64,000 nucleotides of DNA, from contig CAJUOV010000005.1 of the NCBI GenBank assembly GCA_910588695.1, positions 1 through 64,000 of the forward strand, read 5' to 3'. The notes beneath the pieces are model-generated. The model saw only the letters and a list, made by a program, of their open reading frames with translations, was not told where the DNA came from and searched no databases. Of the stretch, positions 15,149 to 23,955 are shown piece after piece. The position numbers and the translations under genes were made by a program. Each line of letters opens with the position of its first letter. Position 1 is the first letter of the stretch. The DNA comes from an uncultured Christensenellaceae bacterium (GTDB taxonomy: Bacteria; Bacillota; Clostridia; Christensenellales; Borkfalkiaceae).

Positions 15149-16027
15149 TCATTTTCCGAACGAACGTGTTTCGGAAAGGTTTTTGATGTGTTTTTCTTCA
15201 AGCGCCTCGTAAGAAGCCGTTTTATCGATCACCGCTTTCAGAAGCTGATCGAGTTCGCTCCCCTCCGTATAATCGGCGGGCGCAAAGTAGCGGATACGGT
15301 TGTTCTTCATAAGATCGTATACCTTCGCTTTTTTGCCCTGCGGATCGTACACGCCCACTGCGTGCCCGCCCGCGCTCGACACGAGCTTCATACAGGGAAT
15401 ATCCGTTTCGCTGTCGCCGAGATAGACGAAATTTCTGAGGGGAACCCTCAACTTGTCCGCCTCGAAATATTCGTTGACGCCCGCGTGGTCGTTGATGTCG
15501 AGACACCCCTTTTCGATGCGGAACAGAAACTGCGTTTTATTGGTATAATTGATGGTCTGCGCGGGCCAGACGGGAACCCCTTCGTCGTCGAACAAAAATG
15601 CGCTCGCGTAAATTTTTTTGAACTCGCCCGCAATCGACGTGCCCTCGATCATCTCTCTGAGCCCCGACGAAATGATATAGTGCTCCAAAATCACGCCGCG
15701 CTCCCTTCCGTAAGCGTTGAGACGGGAAAACCACCCCTCCGCCCCGCGGTACAGCTTGATCTTTGCGCCGTAATCGTTCAACTCCTTTTCCGTGACGAAA
15801 AACTTTCCGCGCGCCCGCTTCACCATTAAATACATATAGGCGAGATTGTTGTCCATGTTCGACTTTTTCGCGAGCGCGTTCGACTCGTCCCAGAACTCTT
15901 TCACGTCCGCGCCGACGGATTGAATGAACCCCTGCGCCTGCATGTCATCTGGCGTTAGGGTGCGGTCGAAATCGTAACAAACTGCGAGCACGGGGTTCTT
16001 TTCTTTTTTCTGACGTTCGAATTCCAT
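15149..16027 (-). CDS. HAD-superfamily phosphatase
   Basis: The 292-residue protein has the HAD motifs: I, CYDFDRTLTPDD (nucleophile Asp in DxDxT); II, YIISSG; and IV, GDSETDIPC. The cap region between motifs I and II is helical, as in phosphoserine-phosphatase-like (type IB) enzymes. The substrate cannot be assigned. It heads a three-gene operon with dut and trmB behind a TTGACA/TATATT promoter, which suggests a small phosphorylated metabolite or nucleotide as target (inference only). ATG at 16027 has GAGGGAAAAGA just upstream. Confidence 0.85.
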   Translation of the reverse strand: MEFERQKKEKNPVLAVCYDFDRTLTPDDMQAQGFIQSVGADVKEFWDESNALAKKSNMDNNLAYMYLMVKRARGKFFVTEKELNDYGAKIKLYRGAEGWFSRLNAYGRERGVILEHYIISSGLREMIEGTSIAGEFKKIYASAFLFDDEGVPVWPAQTINYTNKTQFLFRIEKGCLDINDHAGVNEYFEADKLRVPLRNFVYLGDSETDIPCMKLVSSAGGHAVGVYDPQGKKAKVYDLMKNNRIRYFAPADYTEGSELDQLLKAVIDKTASYEALEEKHIKNLSETRSFGK

Positions 16028-16044
16028 TCTTTTCCCTCTTTTTG

Positions 16045-16073
16045 AATATACAATAAACCGCGCCGAATGTCAA
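16045..16073 (-). promoter_or_regulatory. Promoter of the HAD-dut-trmB operon
   Basis: Minus strand TTGACA (16073-16068), 17-base spacer, TATATT (16050-16045). The start point is about 10 bases before the ATG region. Confidence 0.75.
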
Positions 16074-16147
16074 GCGGACGCGGTTCTTTTCATTATTTCA
16101 TCAAAATTATCCGGAACACAGAACGGTCTTTCCGTAATAATTTATAA

Positions 16148-18226
16148 TTACTTCACACTGTACATCAAATCGGTGTAGGAAGGGAAGGGCCACGATTCAC
16201 GTGCACACAACTTTTCCATACCGTCGGCTATGCGACGGACTTCCTCCATATCCGGCACGATCGTATGCGCCATCTGACGGGATGCGGCTTTCCCGCCCGC
16301 AGGCATTTCTTTCAAATCGTTTTCGAGTTTTTTCACGCCTTCCATCATCGCGTCGTTCATGGAGGACAACCGTTCGACGAGTTCCACGTCGCACTTACAG
16401 ACCGCCTTTTCTCCGACCGCGCGTTTCGCCTGCAACGCCGTAGCGATCTCGGCAATATACCGGTTCACTGCGGGATAAATTTCCTGACGAGCCATCTCCG
16501 CCGTAGTCAACGCCTCTACGTTGATCGTCTTAACGTAATTTTCAAGCATGATGTCCGCGCGTGCCACCACCTCTTTCTCGGTGAATACACCCTGCTTGAC
16601 AAACACGTCGATGCTCTCCTGCTTAAAAAATTCAAGCACCGCGTCCGCCGTGGTTTTATTGTTGAGAAGTCCCCTCTTTTCCGCTTCGGGTTCCCAATCG
16701 GGTCCGTAACCGTTGTAGTTGAAGATGATACGGTAATGCTCTTTCAGAAGTTTAACAGAGTAATCTCTGACCGCTTTTTCAAAGTCTTTCGCGTCGGAGA
16801 GCGCCTCTACCGCTTCCGCAAACGCCTGCGCCGCAATCGTGTTGAGCACAATGTTCGGGTCTGCGACGGAAGCCTGCGATCCGAGCATACGGAATTCGAA
16901 TTTATTGCCCGTAAACGCAAACGGAGAAGTACGGTTTCTGTCCGTCGTATCGATGGGGAAAATGGGCGATTCGGGAACGCCGATGGAACCGGGGACCGCC
17001 TTTTTGGGAACATATGCTTTTCCGAGCACAAGACTGTCTACAAGAGCGCCCAACTGGTCGCCGAGATATACCGAGATGATCGCGGGCGGCGCCTCGTCTG
17101 CGCCGAGACGGTGATCGTTGCCCGCCGACGCTACGCAAGCGCGCAGAATACCCTGATATTTGTCAACCGCCGCAATCACGCAGGCAAGCACAAGAAGAAA
17201 GAGTTGATTATCCTCGGGCGTTTCGCTCGGTTCGAGAAGGTTGAGCCCCGTATCGGTCGAGAGCGACCAATTATTGTGTTTGCCCGAACCGTTGACCCCC
17301 TCGAAGGGTTTTTCGTGCAGAAGGCAGACAAGCCCGTGCTTTTTCGCAACTTTTTTCATGAGCTCCATCGTGAGCTGGTTATCGTCTACCGCCACGTTCG
17401 TCGTCGTGAAAACGGGCGCGAGTTCGTGTTGCGCAGGCGCGACCTCATTGTGCTTGGTCTTGGCGAAAATTCCGTAGGACCAAAGCGTTTCGTCAAGATC
17501 GCGCATATATTCCGATATACGCGTTTTGAGCGAACCGAAGTAATGGTCTTCGAGTTCCTGTCCCCTTGCGGGCGGCGCGCCGAAGAGCGTTCTGCCCGTC
17601 AGAACAAGGTCTTTGCGTTTTAAGTAAACCTGCTCGTCCACAAGAAAATATTCCTGTTCGGGACCTACCGTCGTCGAAACCTTTCTGCAAGAAATGCCGA
17701 AGAGCTTCAAAAGCCGCTTCGCCTGCGTATCGAGCGCGGTCATCGATTTGAGAAGAGGCGCTTTTTTGTCGAGCGTCTCACCCGTATAGGAGACGAACAC
17801 CGTAGGAATATAAAGCGTTCCCTCTTTTACAAACGCGGGAGAAGTGGGATCCCAAGCGGTATAGCCGCGGGCGGCACTCGTCGCCCGCGTTCCGCCGGAA
17901 GGAAACGAAGAGGCGTCGGGTTCGCCCACAATAAGGCTCTTGCCCGTGAGCTGCATGATGACCTTGTCGCCGCATGGCTCGATAAAACTGTCGTGTTTTT
18001 CCGCCGTGAGGTTGGTAAGCGGCTGGAACCAGTGCGTGTAGTGGGTCGCGCCTTTGCTGACCGCCCAATCTTTCATCGCATTTGCAACGCAGGCGGCGAT
18101 CGAAGAATCGAACGGTTCGCCCTCGTCGATCGTTTTTCTCAAAGATTTATAGACTTCTTTGGGAAGGGAATTTTTCATTACCTCGTCGTTGAACACGTTG
18201 CAACCGAACAGTTCCGTCACGTTCAT
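16148..18226 (-). CDS. glnN: Type III glutamine synthetase
   Basis: Glutamine synthetase makes glutamine from glutamate, ammonia and ATP. The length (692 residues) and the sequence (LFGCNVFND, THYTHWFQPLT, SFIEPCGDKVIMQLTGKSLIVGEPDASSFPSGG, VGPEQEYFLVD, HEKPFEGVNGSGKHNNWSL) mark the dodecameric GSIII family found in Bacteroidetes, cyanobacteria and Clostridia, rather than the shorter GlnA. I prefer the ATG at 18226 (MNVTELFGCN), since the mapped promoter would leave the upstream ATG at 18250 with only a 6-nt leader and no usable ribosome site, whereas GGGAG precedes 18226. It is a single gene with its own promoter. No nitrogen regulator gene is adjacent. Confidence 0.95.
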   Translation of the reverse strand: MNVTELFGCNVFNDEVMKNSLPKEVYKSLRKTIDEGEPFDSSIAACVANAMKDWAVSKGATHYTHWFQPLTNLTAEKHDSFIEPCGDKVIMQLTGKSLIVGEPDASSFPSGGTRATSAARGYTAWDPTSPAFVKEGTLYIPTVFVSYTGETLDKKAPLLKSMTALDTQAKRLLKLFGISCRKVSTTVGPEQEYFLVDEQVYLKRKDLVLTGRTLFGAPPARGQELEDHYFGSLKTRISEYMRDLDETLWSYGIFAKTKHNEVAPAQHELAPVFTTTNVAVDDNQLTMELMKKVAKKHGLVCLLHEKPFEGVNGSGKHNNWSLSTDTGLNLLEPSETPEDNQLFLLVLACVIAAVDKYQGILRACVASAGNDHRLGADEAPPAIISVYLGDQLGALVDSLVLGKAYVPKKAVPGSIGVPESPIFPIDTTDRNRTSPFAFTGNKFEFRMLGSQASVADPNIVLNTIAAQAFAEAVEALSDAKDFEKAVRDYSVKLLKEHYRIIFNYNGYGPDWEPEAEKRGLLNNKTTADAVLEFFKQESIDVFVKQGVFTEKEVVARADIMLENYVKTINVEALTTAEMARQEIYPAVNRYIAEIATALQAKRAVGEKAVCKCDVELVERLSSMNDAMMEGVKKLENDLKEMPAGGKAASRQMAHTIVPDMEEVRRIADGMEKLCARESWPFPSYTDLMYSVK

Positions 18227-18262
18227 TTCCAGTATCTCTCCCTTTTGCATCTCTTTTTGACT

Positions 18263-18291
18263 ATTATATGATTTTTCCCGTTTGAAGTCAA
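18263..18291 (-). promoter_or_regulatory. Sigma-A promoter of glnN
   Basis: Minus strand TTGACT (18291-18286), 17-base spacer, TATAAT (18268-18263). The predicted start near 18256 helps decide the glnN start codon. Confidence 0.8.
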
Positions 18292-18345
18292 TTATTTGCG
18301 CGGCTATCTTTTATTGTATTTGCTTATAATCGATATAAGCACAGG

Positions 18346-19257
18346 TTATAGTTTTTTTTCTTTTTTACGCTTTCTCCACCGCAGCGAGAGAAAAAGAATA
18401 TACGCCCCCACAAGTAAAACGACCGTCAGAATAATTACGAGATACGAAACCCACGGCGCAACGGTATGTCCGAAAAAATCGAGTTCGCAGTCAAACAACG
18501 AACGCACTGCACCGCGAAGTCCTGGAAGATCAGGCATCCGATCGATCGCGGACCCCATCAAATGCTCGTGCAGCAATACGGTGCCGTAAGTCCCCGGAAG
18601 AAATTTCAGAACGGACGAGATCCAATTTGCAAGCTGCGAGAACGGCATGTACGCGCCGCACAAAAAGCCGTAAGACGCAGAGACGATCACCTCCACCGCC
18701 GTCACCCCGCCCTGCGACTTAATGAGCGAACAAAAGATCGCGGAGAGTGCAGTCCCGAACATGACGAGCAAAAAGGTATCAAGTATGACAAGGAATATGT
18801 CGGAAACAGAGAGATACCATCCCACAATGCCCAGATAGATAAATCCGACGAGAAGCGCAAGAAAACAAATCGCAAGCGTAACGAGCGCCGTTGAAAGGTA
18901 ATAGCCGAGCGCAAGCATCGATTTAGGGACGGGCGACACGGAAAAATCGTCGATCCTCCCCGTTACGTTATCCTGCACCATAACCATGTTGGCGGTAAAT
19001 GCGATGCTGACCGCGCTGACCGCGATGAGCGAAGACAAAAGCCACCCGCCCGCAAAGGCGTTTGCGACAGACTTATCGAGCGTAACGGAAAAGCTGTTTA
19101 GCAACATGTTCGCAAGCGTATCCTGATAAGTGCCGCTCAGAAACGCGATATACAAAAACAGCAGAATGAGGGGCGCAATCAGCGAGCTGAAAAACACGCT
19201 CTTGTCACGAAAATACACTTTACAGTTGCGGGCAATCAACGAACACAGCCTTTTCAT
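18346..19257 (-). CDS. ABC-2 type exporter, membrane subunit
   Basis: The 303-residue protein has six hydrophobic segments (roughly 20-42, 70-92, 118-145, 150-175, 183-205 and 270-295) and the ABC-2 permease pattern with a central LxxGxxxPxxxLP-like element (FLCGAYMPFSQLANWISSVLKFLPGTY). It forms the pore of an exporter with the ATPase encoded immediately upstream, overlapping it by 4 bases. Substrates of such two-gene exporters include drugs, peptides and cell-envelope lipids; none can be chosen from sequence. The C-terminus is strongly basic (RWRKRKKEKKL), facing the cytoplasm. A possible small peptide ORF lies just upstream of the operon promoter. Confidence 0.88.
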   Translation of the reverse strand: MKRLCSLIARNCKVYFRDKSVFFSSLIAPLILLFLYIAFLSGTYQDTLANMLLNSFSVTLDKSVANAFAGGWLLSSLIAVSAVSIAFTANMVMVQDNVTGRIDDFSVSPVPKSMLALGYYLSTALVTLAICFLALLVGFIYLGIVGWYLSVSDIFLVILDTFLLVMFGTALSAIFCSLIKSQGGVTAVEVIVSASYGFLCGAYMPFSQLANWISSVLKFLPGTYGTVLLHEHLMGSAIDRMPDLPGLRGAVRSLFDCELDFFGHTVAPWVSYLVIILTVVLLVGAYILFLSLRWRKRKKEKKL

Positions 19258-20159
19258 ACATTCTCTCCTCTCTTGCCCGTGACGGCAAGGAATACGTCGT
19301 CCATCTTTCCTTTGACGATCTCATAATCGCAAAATAACTCCGGATGCGCCAATATAAGTTCGGTCGCGCTCTTCGTATCTTTCACCTCGATCCGGAAACC
19401 TTCGACCGTCTTTTCGTAGGGCAGACGAAGCGATTTGACCTTTTCTTCCTCGGCACGGTAGAGCGTGATAAAATCACCCGTATATTTTTCTTTGAGTTCG
19501 AGGGGGGTGGCATTCGCAAGAATTTTTCCGCCGTCGATGATAACGACTCTGTCTGCATCCGCCGCTTCTTCCATATAATGCGTCGTCAGAAGTACGGTCA
19601 TATTGTTTTCCCGCCGCAGTCGGTGCACGATTTCATAGACGCTCTTTCTCGTTTGCGGATCGAGACCGGTCGTCGGCTCGTCGAGAATCAAAATGTCAGG
19701 TTTATGCACCAGAGCGCGCGCGACGTCGCACCGCCGCCGCTGTCCTCCCGAGAGTTTTCCGACCGCCCTTTTGAGAATCGGCGCAAGATCGAATAACTCC
19801 GTCAGTTCCGCAAGTCGTTTTTTAAACTGCGCGCCGCCGATCCCATAGAGCGCGGCGCGGTATTTCAGATTATCGTACACGGAAAGCGAAGTGTCAAGCA
19901 CGCTGTTCTGAAAAACGACCCCGAGGCGTTTGCCGACTTCATGAGGATTCCGCGCAGGATCGTGCCCTGCGATTCTGACCGTTCCGCCGTCGGCAGAAGA
20001 TTTTCCGCAAATCAGCGAGATCGTCGTACTTTTGCCCGCACCGTTTACCCCGAGAAAGGCAAAAAACTCCCCTTCCCCGACCGAAAAAGAAATGCCGTCG
20101 ACCGCTTTCACATCTTTATAATATTTTTTCAGTTCATCAATTTCGATTGCATAATTCAT
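19254..20159 (-). CDS. ABC-2 type exporter, ATP-binding subunit
   Basis: The 301-residue protein has Walker A GVNGAGKST (37-45), signature LSGGQRRRCDVARAL, Walker B ILILDEPTTGLD and the H-loop LLTTHYMEEA, followed by a C-terminal domain of about 80 residues of the DUF4162 type common in drug- and antibiotic-exporter ATPases. ATG at 20159 follows GAGGAGAAAAAC. The gene starts a two-gene operon, and its product drives the permease encoded next. Whether it contributes to self-protection, drug efflux or envelope building is not determinable here. Confidence 0.92.
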   Translation of the reverse strand: MNYAIEIDELKKYYKDVKAVDGISFSVGEGEFFAFLGVNGAGKSTTISLICGKSSADGGTVRIAGHDPARNPHEVGKRLGVVFQNSVLDTSLSVYDNLKYRAALYGIGGAQFKKRLAELTELFDLAPILKRAVGKLSGGQRRRCDVARALVHKPDILILDEPTTGLDPQTRKSVYEIVHRLRRENNMTVLLTTHYMEEAADADRVVIIDGGKILANATPLELKEKYTGDFITLYRAEEEKVKSLRLPYEKTVEGFRIEVKDTKSATELILAHPELFCDYEIVKGKMDDVFLAVTGKRGENV

Positions 20160-20200
20160 GTTTTTCTCCTCAAACGATCAATCTAAAACGCTTGTTTTAT

Positions 20201-20229
20201 ATTGTATCAGACCGATCGGAAAAAATCAA
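20201..20229 (-). promoter_or_regulatory. Promoter of the ABC exporter operon
   Basis: Minus strand TTGATT (20229-20224), 17-base spacer, TACAAT (20206-20201). The -35 box overlaps the stop codon of the candidate small ORF at 20226-20321. Confidence 0.75.
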
Positions 20230-20321
20230 GCGGATACTGCCTGTAAAATAATATTTTTGTTTTCCATTGAACCTAACACCTTTTCCAGGATAGCATTACC
20301 CCCCCCCGCCATGTCAAACAT
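20226..20321 (-). CDS. Possible 31-residue peptide with a poly-G tract, upstream of the ABC exporter
   Basis: ATG at 20321 sits 7 bases after AAGGA and opens a 31-codon frame (MFDMAGGGNAILEKVLGS...). The three glycine codons are encoded by a run of nine G. The reading ends inside the promoter of the exporter operon. There is no recognised family and no clear promoter, so this is only a candidate. Confidence 0.25.
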   Translation of the reverse strand: MFDMAGGGNAILEKVLGSMENKNIILQAVSA

Positions 20322-20359
20322 ATATCGTCCTTTTTCGGATTTTTTATAAAGAAAAACGC

Positions 20360-20388
20360 TTGCCAAAAGAAAATGCTTTTGATATAAT
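20360..20388 (+). promoter_or_regulatory. Promoter of tRNA-Pro
   Basis: TTGCCA (20360-20365), 17 bases, TATAAT (20383-20388), about 10 bases before the mature 5' end. Confidence 0.75.
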
Positions 20389-20398
20389 ATGAAACTAA

Positions 20399-20475
20399 CG
20401 AGGCGTAGCGCAGTTTGGTAGCGCGCTTGGTTCGGGACCAAGAGGTCGTGGGTTCGAATCCCGTCGCCTCGACCA
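20399..20475 (+). tRNA. tRNA-Pro (anticodon CGG)
   Basis: The 77-base cloverleaf is complete. The acceptor stem is CGAGGCG with CGCCTCG. The anticodon stem is CTTGG/CCAAG around the loop TTCGGGA, so the anticodon is CGG, reading CCG. The T loop is TTCGAAT, and CCA is encoded at 20473-20475. It has its own promoter and terminator, so it is a single-gene transcript. CCG is a common proline codon in these moderately GC-rich genes. Confidence 0.97.
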
Positions 20476-20483
20476 AAAAAGGA

Positions 20484-20514
20484 ACAGACGGCATAAGCCG
20501 TCTGTCTTTTTTTT
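20484..20514. terminator. Terminator after tRNA-Pro, shared with ddl
   Basis: ACAGACGGC (20484-20492), loop ATAA, GCCGTCTGT (20497-20505), then a run of T. On the minus strand the same stem is followed by TCCTTTTTT, so it probably also ends the ddl transcript. Confidence 0.9.
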
Positions 20515-20528
20515 AATCGGATATAAAT

Positions 20529-21614
20529 TTATTCTCTCCGTTTACTGCCTTTACCGCCGGAAAAAACAGAAGAGTCGAGGATTCCCGTTTCGACAATTTC
20601 CTTTTCCTCCGAATTCTCTTTCAAAGCCTCTTCGATGAGCAGACTCAGAAAATTGCGGGCTTCGGTGAGCGATTTTCCGAACAGATAACAGCTCAACGAT
20701 CCCGGCACGGTGTTTAATTCATTAAAATAGACCTTATCGTCTGCAATCAGAAAATCTGCGCGCACCACTCCCGAACAGGAGAAAGCCTCGTAGATCCGCG
20801 CCGTGTATTCTTTGATTTCTTCCGCGGTTTTATCGGACAGCTCTGCGGGGAGTTGGCTCTCGCGCGCGGCTTTTTCATATTTTTCGCGGAAAGTGAGGAT
20901 CGCCTCGTCCGAAAACACTTCTTCAAGCTGAGAGACAACCGTCTTGCCGTCGCAACGGTATGCGGCGCAGTTAATATCGCGTCTGCCCGAAAAATACTCT
21001 TCCACAAGCGCGGCGCGGTCAAATCGGAATGCAAAGTTCAGAGCCGCCCTCAGTTCCTCTTCGTCTTTTGCCGTTCTGATCCCGATACTCGAGCCGAGCG
21101 TGACGGGTTTTACGATGACGGGAAAACCTCCGACCTCTTCCAACGGCACGCGCTCCCCCGCTTTCACGCATACGGCGCGCGCAACGGGAACACAAAGCCC
21201 TTTCGCCGCGATCTTGCCCAACCACTTATCCATGAACACCGACGAGACGGAAAGCGAAGGCGACGCGCTTTTGATTCCGTTCCATTTCAGAAGCGCGGAG
21301 AGCGTTCCGTCCTCTCCCGCTCCGCCGTGACAGCAGTTGAGCGCAACGTCTATCTCAAAGAGTTTTTTTCTTTTTTTGGCATTCCAGAGCCCGCCGTCAT
21401 ATAAATAAGCGGGAATCCGTTTCTTTTTCGGATCGGTTACGTCTTTTACGCCGACCGCATCGATATAACACATGCCCCCGTCGCGCGGAAGATAAACGGG
21501 ACGCACGCCGTACCCCGCTCCGCGCAGAAGATTGACCGCATACATCCCCGTGATTACCGAAACGTCGTGTTCATTTGATTTACCGCCGAAAAATACCGCT
21601 ACATTCTGATTCAT
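20529..21614 (-). CDS. ddl: D-alanine--D-alanine ligase
   Basis: Ddl joins two D-alanines with ATP to make the dipeptide that MurF adds to the peptidoglycan precursor. The 361-residue protein has the ATP-grasp features: [19 protein letters not shown] at the N-terminus, [30 protein letters not shown], and the metal-binding end [16 protein letters not shown]. The residues after the ATP-grasp core ([13 protein letters not shown]..., about 30 residues) are a charged tail not needed for the fold. ATG at 21614 follows GAGGTGAGTTATG-type spacing. It lies downstream of murF but is separated from it by a terminator hairpin, so it may need its own promoter, which I could not place. Confidence 0.94.
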   Translation of the reverse strand: MNQNVAVFFGGKSNEHDVSVITGMYAVNLLRGAGYGVRPVYLPRDGGMCYIDAVGVKDVTDPKKKRIPAYLYDGGLWNAKKRKKLFEIDVALNCCHGGAGEDGTLSALLKWNGIKSASPSLSVSSVFMDKWLGKIAAKGLCVPVARAVCVKAGERVPLEEVGGFPVIVKPVTLGSSIGIRTAKDEEELRAALNFAFRFDRAALVEEYFSGRRDINCAAYRCDGKTVVSQLEEVFSDEAILTFREKYEKAARESQLPAELSDKTAEEIKEYTARIYEAFSCSGVVRADFLIADDKVYFNELNTVPGSLSCYLFGKSLTEARNFLSLLIEEALKENSEEKEIVETGILDSSVFSGGKGSKRRE

Positions 21615-21626
21615 AACTCACCTCAA

Positions 21627-21658
21627 TTAAAAACACCGAAGAAATTTTTCTTCGGTGT
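21627..21658 (-). terminator. Terminator between murF and ddl
   Basis: ACACCGAAGAA (21633-21643) pairs with TTCTTCGGTGT (21648-21658). On the minus strand the stem is followed by TTTTTAATT, a proper intrinsic terminator closing the tsaE-tsaB-rimI-hydrolase-murF transcript. Confidence 0.85.
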
Positions 21659-21679
21659 CCGTTTTATTTTTTGATTCGA

Positions 21680-23263
21680 TCATTTCATATAGATATCGGG
21701 CAGATCGTTAAGAAAAAGCACGCAATCTCCCGACGAAAGCTCTTTACCCAAAATATCCTGCGCATCTTTGAGCGTGGGAACGACGCGGATTTTCTCTTTA
21801 TCTCCGCCTGCGGCGACATATCCCTTTTTGACCGCCTGTACAAGCGTCTCTCCCACCAGGATCACTTGATCCAACCCTACGAGAGATGCGCCGAGCGCCT
21901 CGTTTTTTTCCGTTTCGAGAATTCCGAGTTCCACGATACCGGGGGTAACGATCCACTTATTGCCGCCGAAGATTTTAAGAACTTCCACGGCGCAGCGCGC
22001 GCTCTCTTCGTTGCAATTATAGGAGTCGTCGAGAATGGTAACGCCGTTCGCTTCGGACTTTTCGAGACGGTGCGGAACGGGTTTAATCTTTTCGATCCCC
22101 CGACCGATCTCTTCCCCGCTCATGCCGAGCGTATACGCAAGCGCCGCGGCGAGCGCGATATTCTCCGCCGCCCCTCTTCCGAGAAGTCCGCATTTAACCT
22201 CGATCGTTTCTTCTTTGAAGCGAAGCGAAAATTCTGTTCCCTCCGTAGACAACTGTAAATTTTCGATCGAAAAGTCAACGCCCTCGACGATCTTTTCGGC
22301 ACATTCCACCTGCGCCGCGCTCTTGCCGAGCACCGTCTTTTTACAGAAGGACGCAAGCACGCTTTTTTCTCTTACGATATTTTCAAGGGAGCCGAACGTT
22401 TCAAGATGCTGCGAACAGATTCCCGTGATCACGCCGTACTCCGGATTTACCATTTTACACAGTTCTTTGATGTCGCCAACTCTGCGCGCACCCATTTCCG
22501 CAAGAAACACGTCGCAGTCAAGCCCGTTTTCATTGACGGTGCGGGCGATTCCGATCGGCGTATTGTAAGAAGCGCCCGTGGCGATTACTTTATACTTTTC
22601 CGAAAGAATCGCGTTTGCCATATTCTTCACGCTCGTCTTTCCGAAACTACCCGTAATTCCCACTTTTATGCACTTACTCTCCGCAAGCGCTTTCGCCGCC
22701 TTTTTCTCAAACCTTTTATTGCGCGGCACGTCGTAAATTTTTACGATATTGTTTGCGAGTGCAAAGAGCGCGGGAAAGAAGAGCGGCATTGCAGAAATAA
22801 TCACATATCTGAAATAATTCGCAAGCCCCGTGATCGCTCGCGCGCCGTAAGAAAGACCTACGCAAACGCCGAAGATCACCGCAACAAGCAAGAACCAATA
22901 CACGCCGCACACCCGCATGATCCGCCCCGTTCGCTTGACGGGAACTTTCAGCGCGCGCCGGTCCGAAAAACGAAACAATACGCACATTCCCGCAAAGGGC
23001 GCAAACGAGATAAGATTCGCCCAATGCGGTTCGAGAAAGGAAAAACACAGATTAAAGAGCGCGGTCAGCAAAAAAAGACAGAGCGCAAGAAGCGCATGTC
23101 TGCCTAAAATCATATTGCCGCGTTCATAGTACCATTCGAGAAAACCTTCACCCGAATAGCCGCTCTGCTGCATGATCGCAGGCATGGACGAAGCGGTCAG
23201 ACATAAGAGCGTCGCCGCGACGATAGAGCCTGCCGCTATGTAGTACCAAAGTTCCGTGGTCAC
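21680..23263 (-). CDS. murF: MurF-like UDP-N-acetylmuramoyl-tripeptide ligase with an N-terminal membrane domain
   Basis: Residues from about 195 onward (of 527) are a Mur ligase: the P-loop VGITGSFGKTS (201-211), MGARRVGDIKELC, HLETFGSLENI, the central-domain HRLEK loop, DDSYNCNEES and WIVTPGIVELG. This is most like MurF, which adds D-Ala-D-Ala. In place of the small soluble MurF N-terminal domain there are about 175 residues with five hydrophobic segments (about 6-26, 56-77, 83-98, 120-140 and 153-172). The protein should therefore be anchored in the membrane, near MraY/MurG. The start overlaps the hydrolase stop by 4 bases. ddl, the supplier of the dipeptide, follows downstream. Another cytoplasmic Mur ligase of the family could be an alternative identity, but the ddl neighbour and the DSYNCN motif favour MurF. 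Confidence 0.85.
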   Translation of the reverse strand: MTTELWYYIAAGSIVAATLLCLTASSMPAIMQQSGYSGEGFLEWYYERGNMILGRHALLALCLFLLTALFNLCFSFLEPHWANLISFAPFAGMCVLFRFSDRRALKVPVKRTGRIMRVCGVYWFLLVAVIFGVCVGLSYGARAITGLANYFRYVIISAMPLFFPALFALANNIVKIYDVPRNKRFEKKAAKALAESKCIKVGITGSFGKTSVKNMANAILSEKYKVIATGASYNTPIGIARTVNENGLDCDVFLAEMGARRVGDIKELCKMVNPEYGVITGICSQHLETFGSLENIVREKSVLASFCKKTVLGKSAAQVECAEKIVEGVDFSIENLQLSTEGTEFSLRFKEETIEVKCGLLGRGAAENIALAAALAYTLGMSGEEIGRGIEKIKPVPHRLEKSEANGVTILDDSYNCNEESARCAVEVLKIFGGNKWIVTPGIVELGILETEKNEALGASLVGLDQVILVGETLVQAVKKGYVAAGGDKEKIRVVPTLKDAQDILGKELSSGDCVLFLNDLPDIYMK

Positions 23264-23955
23264 CTGAAAAACTCCTCTGCCGCCAAATTGAAGGCGAGCG
23301 GGTTATCTAAATGAGCGAAATGTCCTGCGGAGCGTAGCACCGTGAGCTTGCTTCCCGCAATCGCTTGACGATATATTTCAATCGAAGACAAGGGGGTCTC
23401 CCTGTCGTTCTCTCCGTTGATAAACAGCACGGGACACAGTATTTTTTCCGCGTCTTTGCGTAAATCCTCGTTGACGATCTTTTTATAGCTCTCCCGCATA
23501 ACGGGAGAAAGCGAACGGTATTCCGTGCTGCCGAACTTTTTTTCGGCATAGCGCGGCGCGATTTTTTTTACGAAGCGGTACGTCCCCACCCTGACGCGGT
23601 ATTTAAGCGTGCGCTTGGGAATAATCCCCGCGCAACCGCACAAGACTGCTCGGTCAAACAGATTCTTGCGGGACAGGCACTTGACCGCTACCCGTCCGCC
23701 GAAAGAATGGGCAATCACAAAAGGATTTTCGATCCCCTCTTTTTCGAGAAAATTTTCCGTCCAATCGGCATAGTCGCCGACGGAAAACGGACGTTCGAGC
23801 GGTTCCGCCTCTCCGAAGCCCGGAAAGTCGAACGCAGTTACGCGGTAAAACTTTGAAAAATATTCGATCTGCGGATAAAAACTCTCCTTCGAAGAGAGAT
23901 ATCCGTGCAGAAAAATCAGGTCTTTTCCTCTTCCGCAGCGTATAACGCTCTTCAA
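23260..23955 (-). CDS. Alpha/beta hydrolase
   Basis: The 231-residue protein has the fold's signatures: FLHGYLSSKESFYPQ (oxyanion region), FDFPGFGEAEP, the nucleophile elbow AHSFGGRVAV, a probable acid in NGENDRETP, and the catalytic histidine in SAGHFAHLDNP. I chose the TTG at 23955, which overlaps the rimI stop as TTGA and has AAAAAGGAG 6 bases upstream; longer in-frame starts lie within rimI and give an unrelated leader. It is translationally coupled to rimI and overlaps murF by 4 bases. Substrate unknown. The place in a t6A/cell-wall operon gives no specific hint. Confidence 0.88.
   Translation of the reverse strand: MKSVIRCGRGKDLIFLHGYLSSKESFYPQIEYFSKFYRVTAFDFPGFGEAEPLERPFSVGDYADWTENFLEKEGIENPFVIAHSFGGRVAVKCLSRKNLFDRAVLCGCAGIIPKRTLKYRVRVGTYRFVKKIAPRYAEKKFGSTEYRSLSPVMRESYKKIVNEDLRKDAEKILCPVLFINGENDRETPLSSIEIYRQAIAGSKLTVLRSAGHFAHLDNPLAFNLAAEEFFR

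Noticed and set aside
16265..17623. 452-residue plus-strand ORF opposite glnN
   Set aside because: Antisense shadow without a plausible start or similarity.
18251..18345. Terminator or small gene between the ABC permease and glnN
   Set aside because: Only the glnN promoter is evident; no hairpin with a T-run and no ORF with a start signal.
20273..20494. Minus-strand ORF of 73 residues across tRNA-Pro
   Set aside because: It is antisense to a complete tRNA and its terminator.
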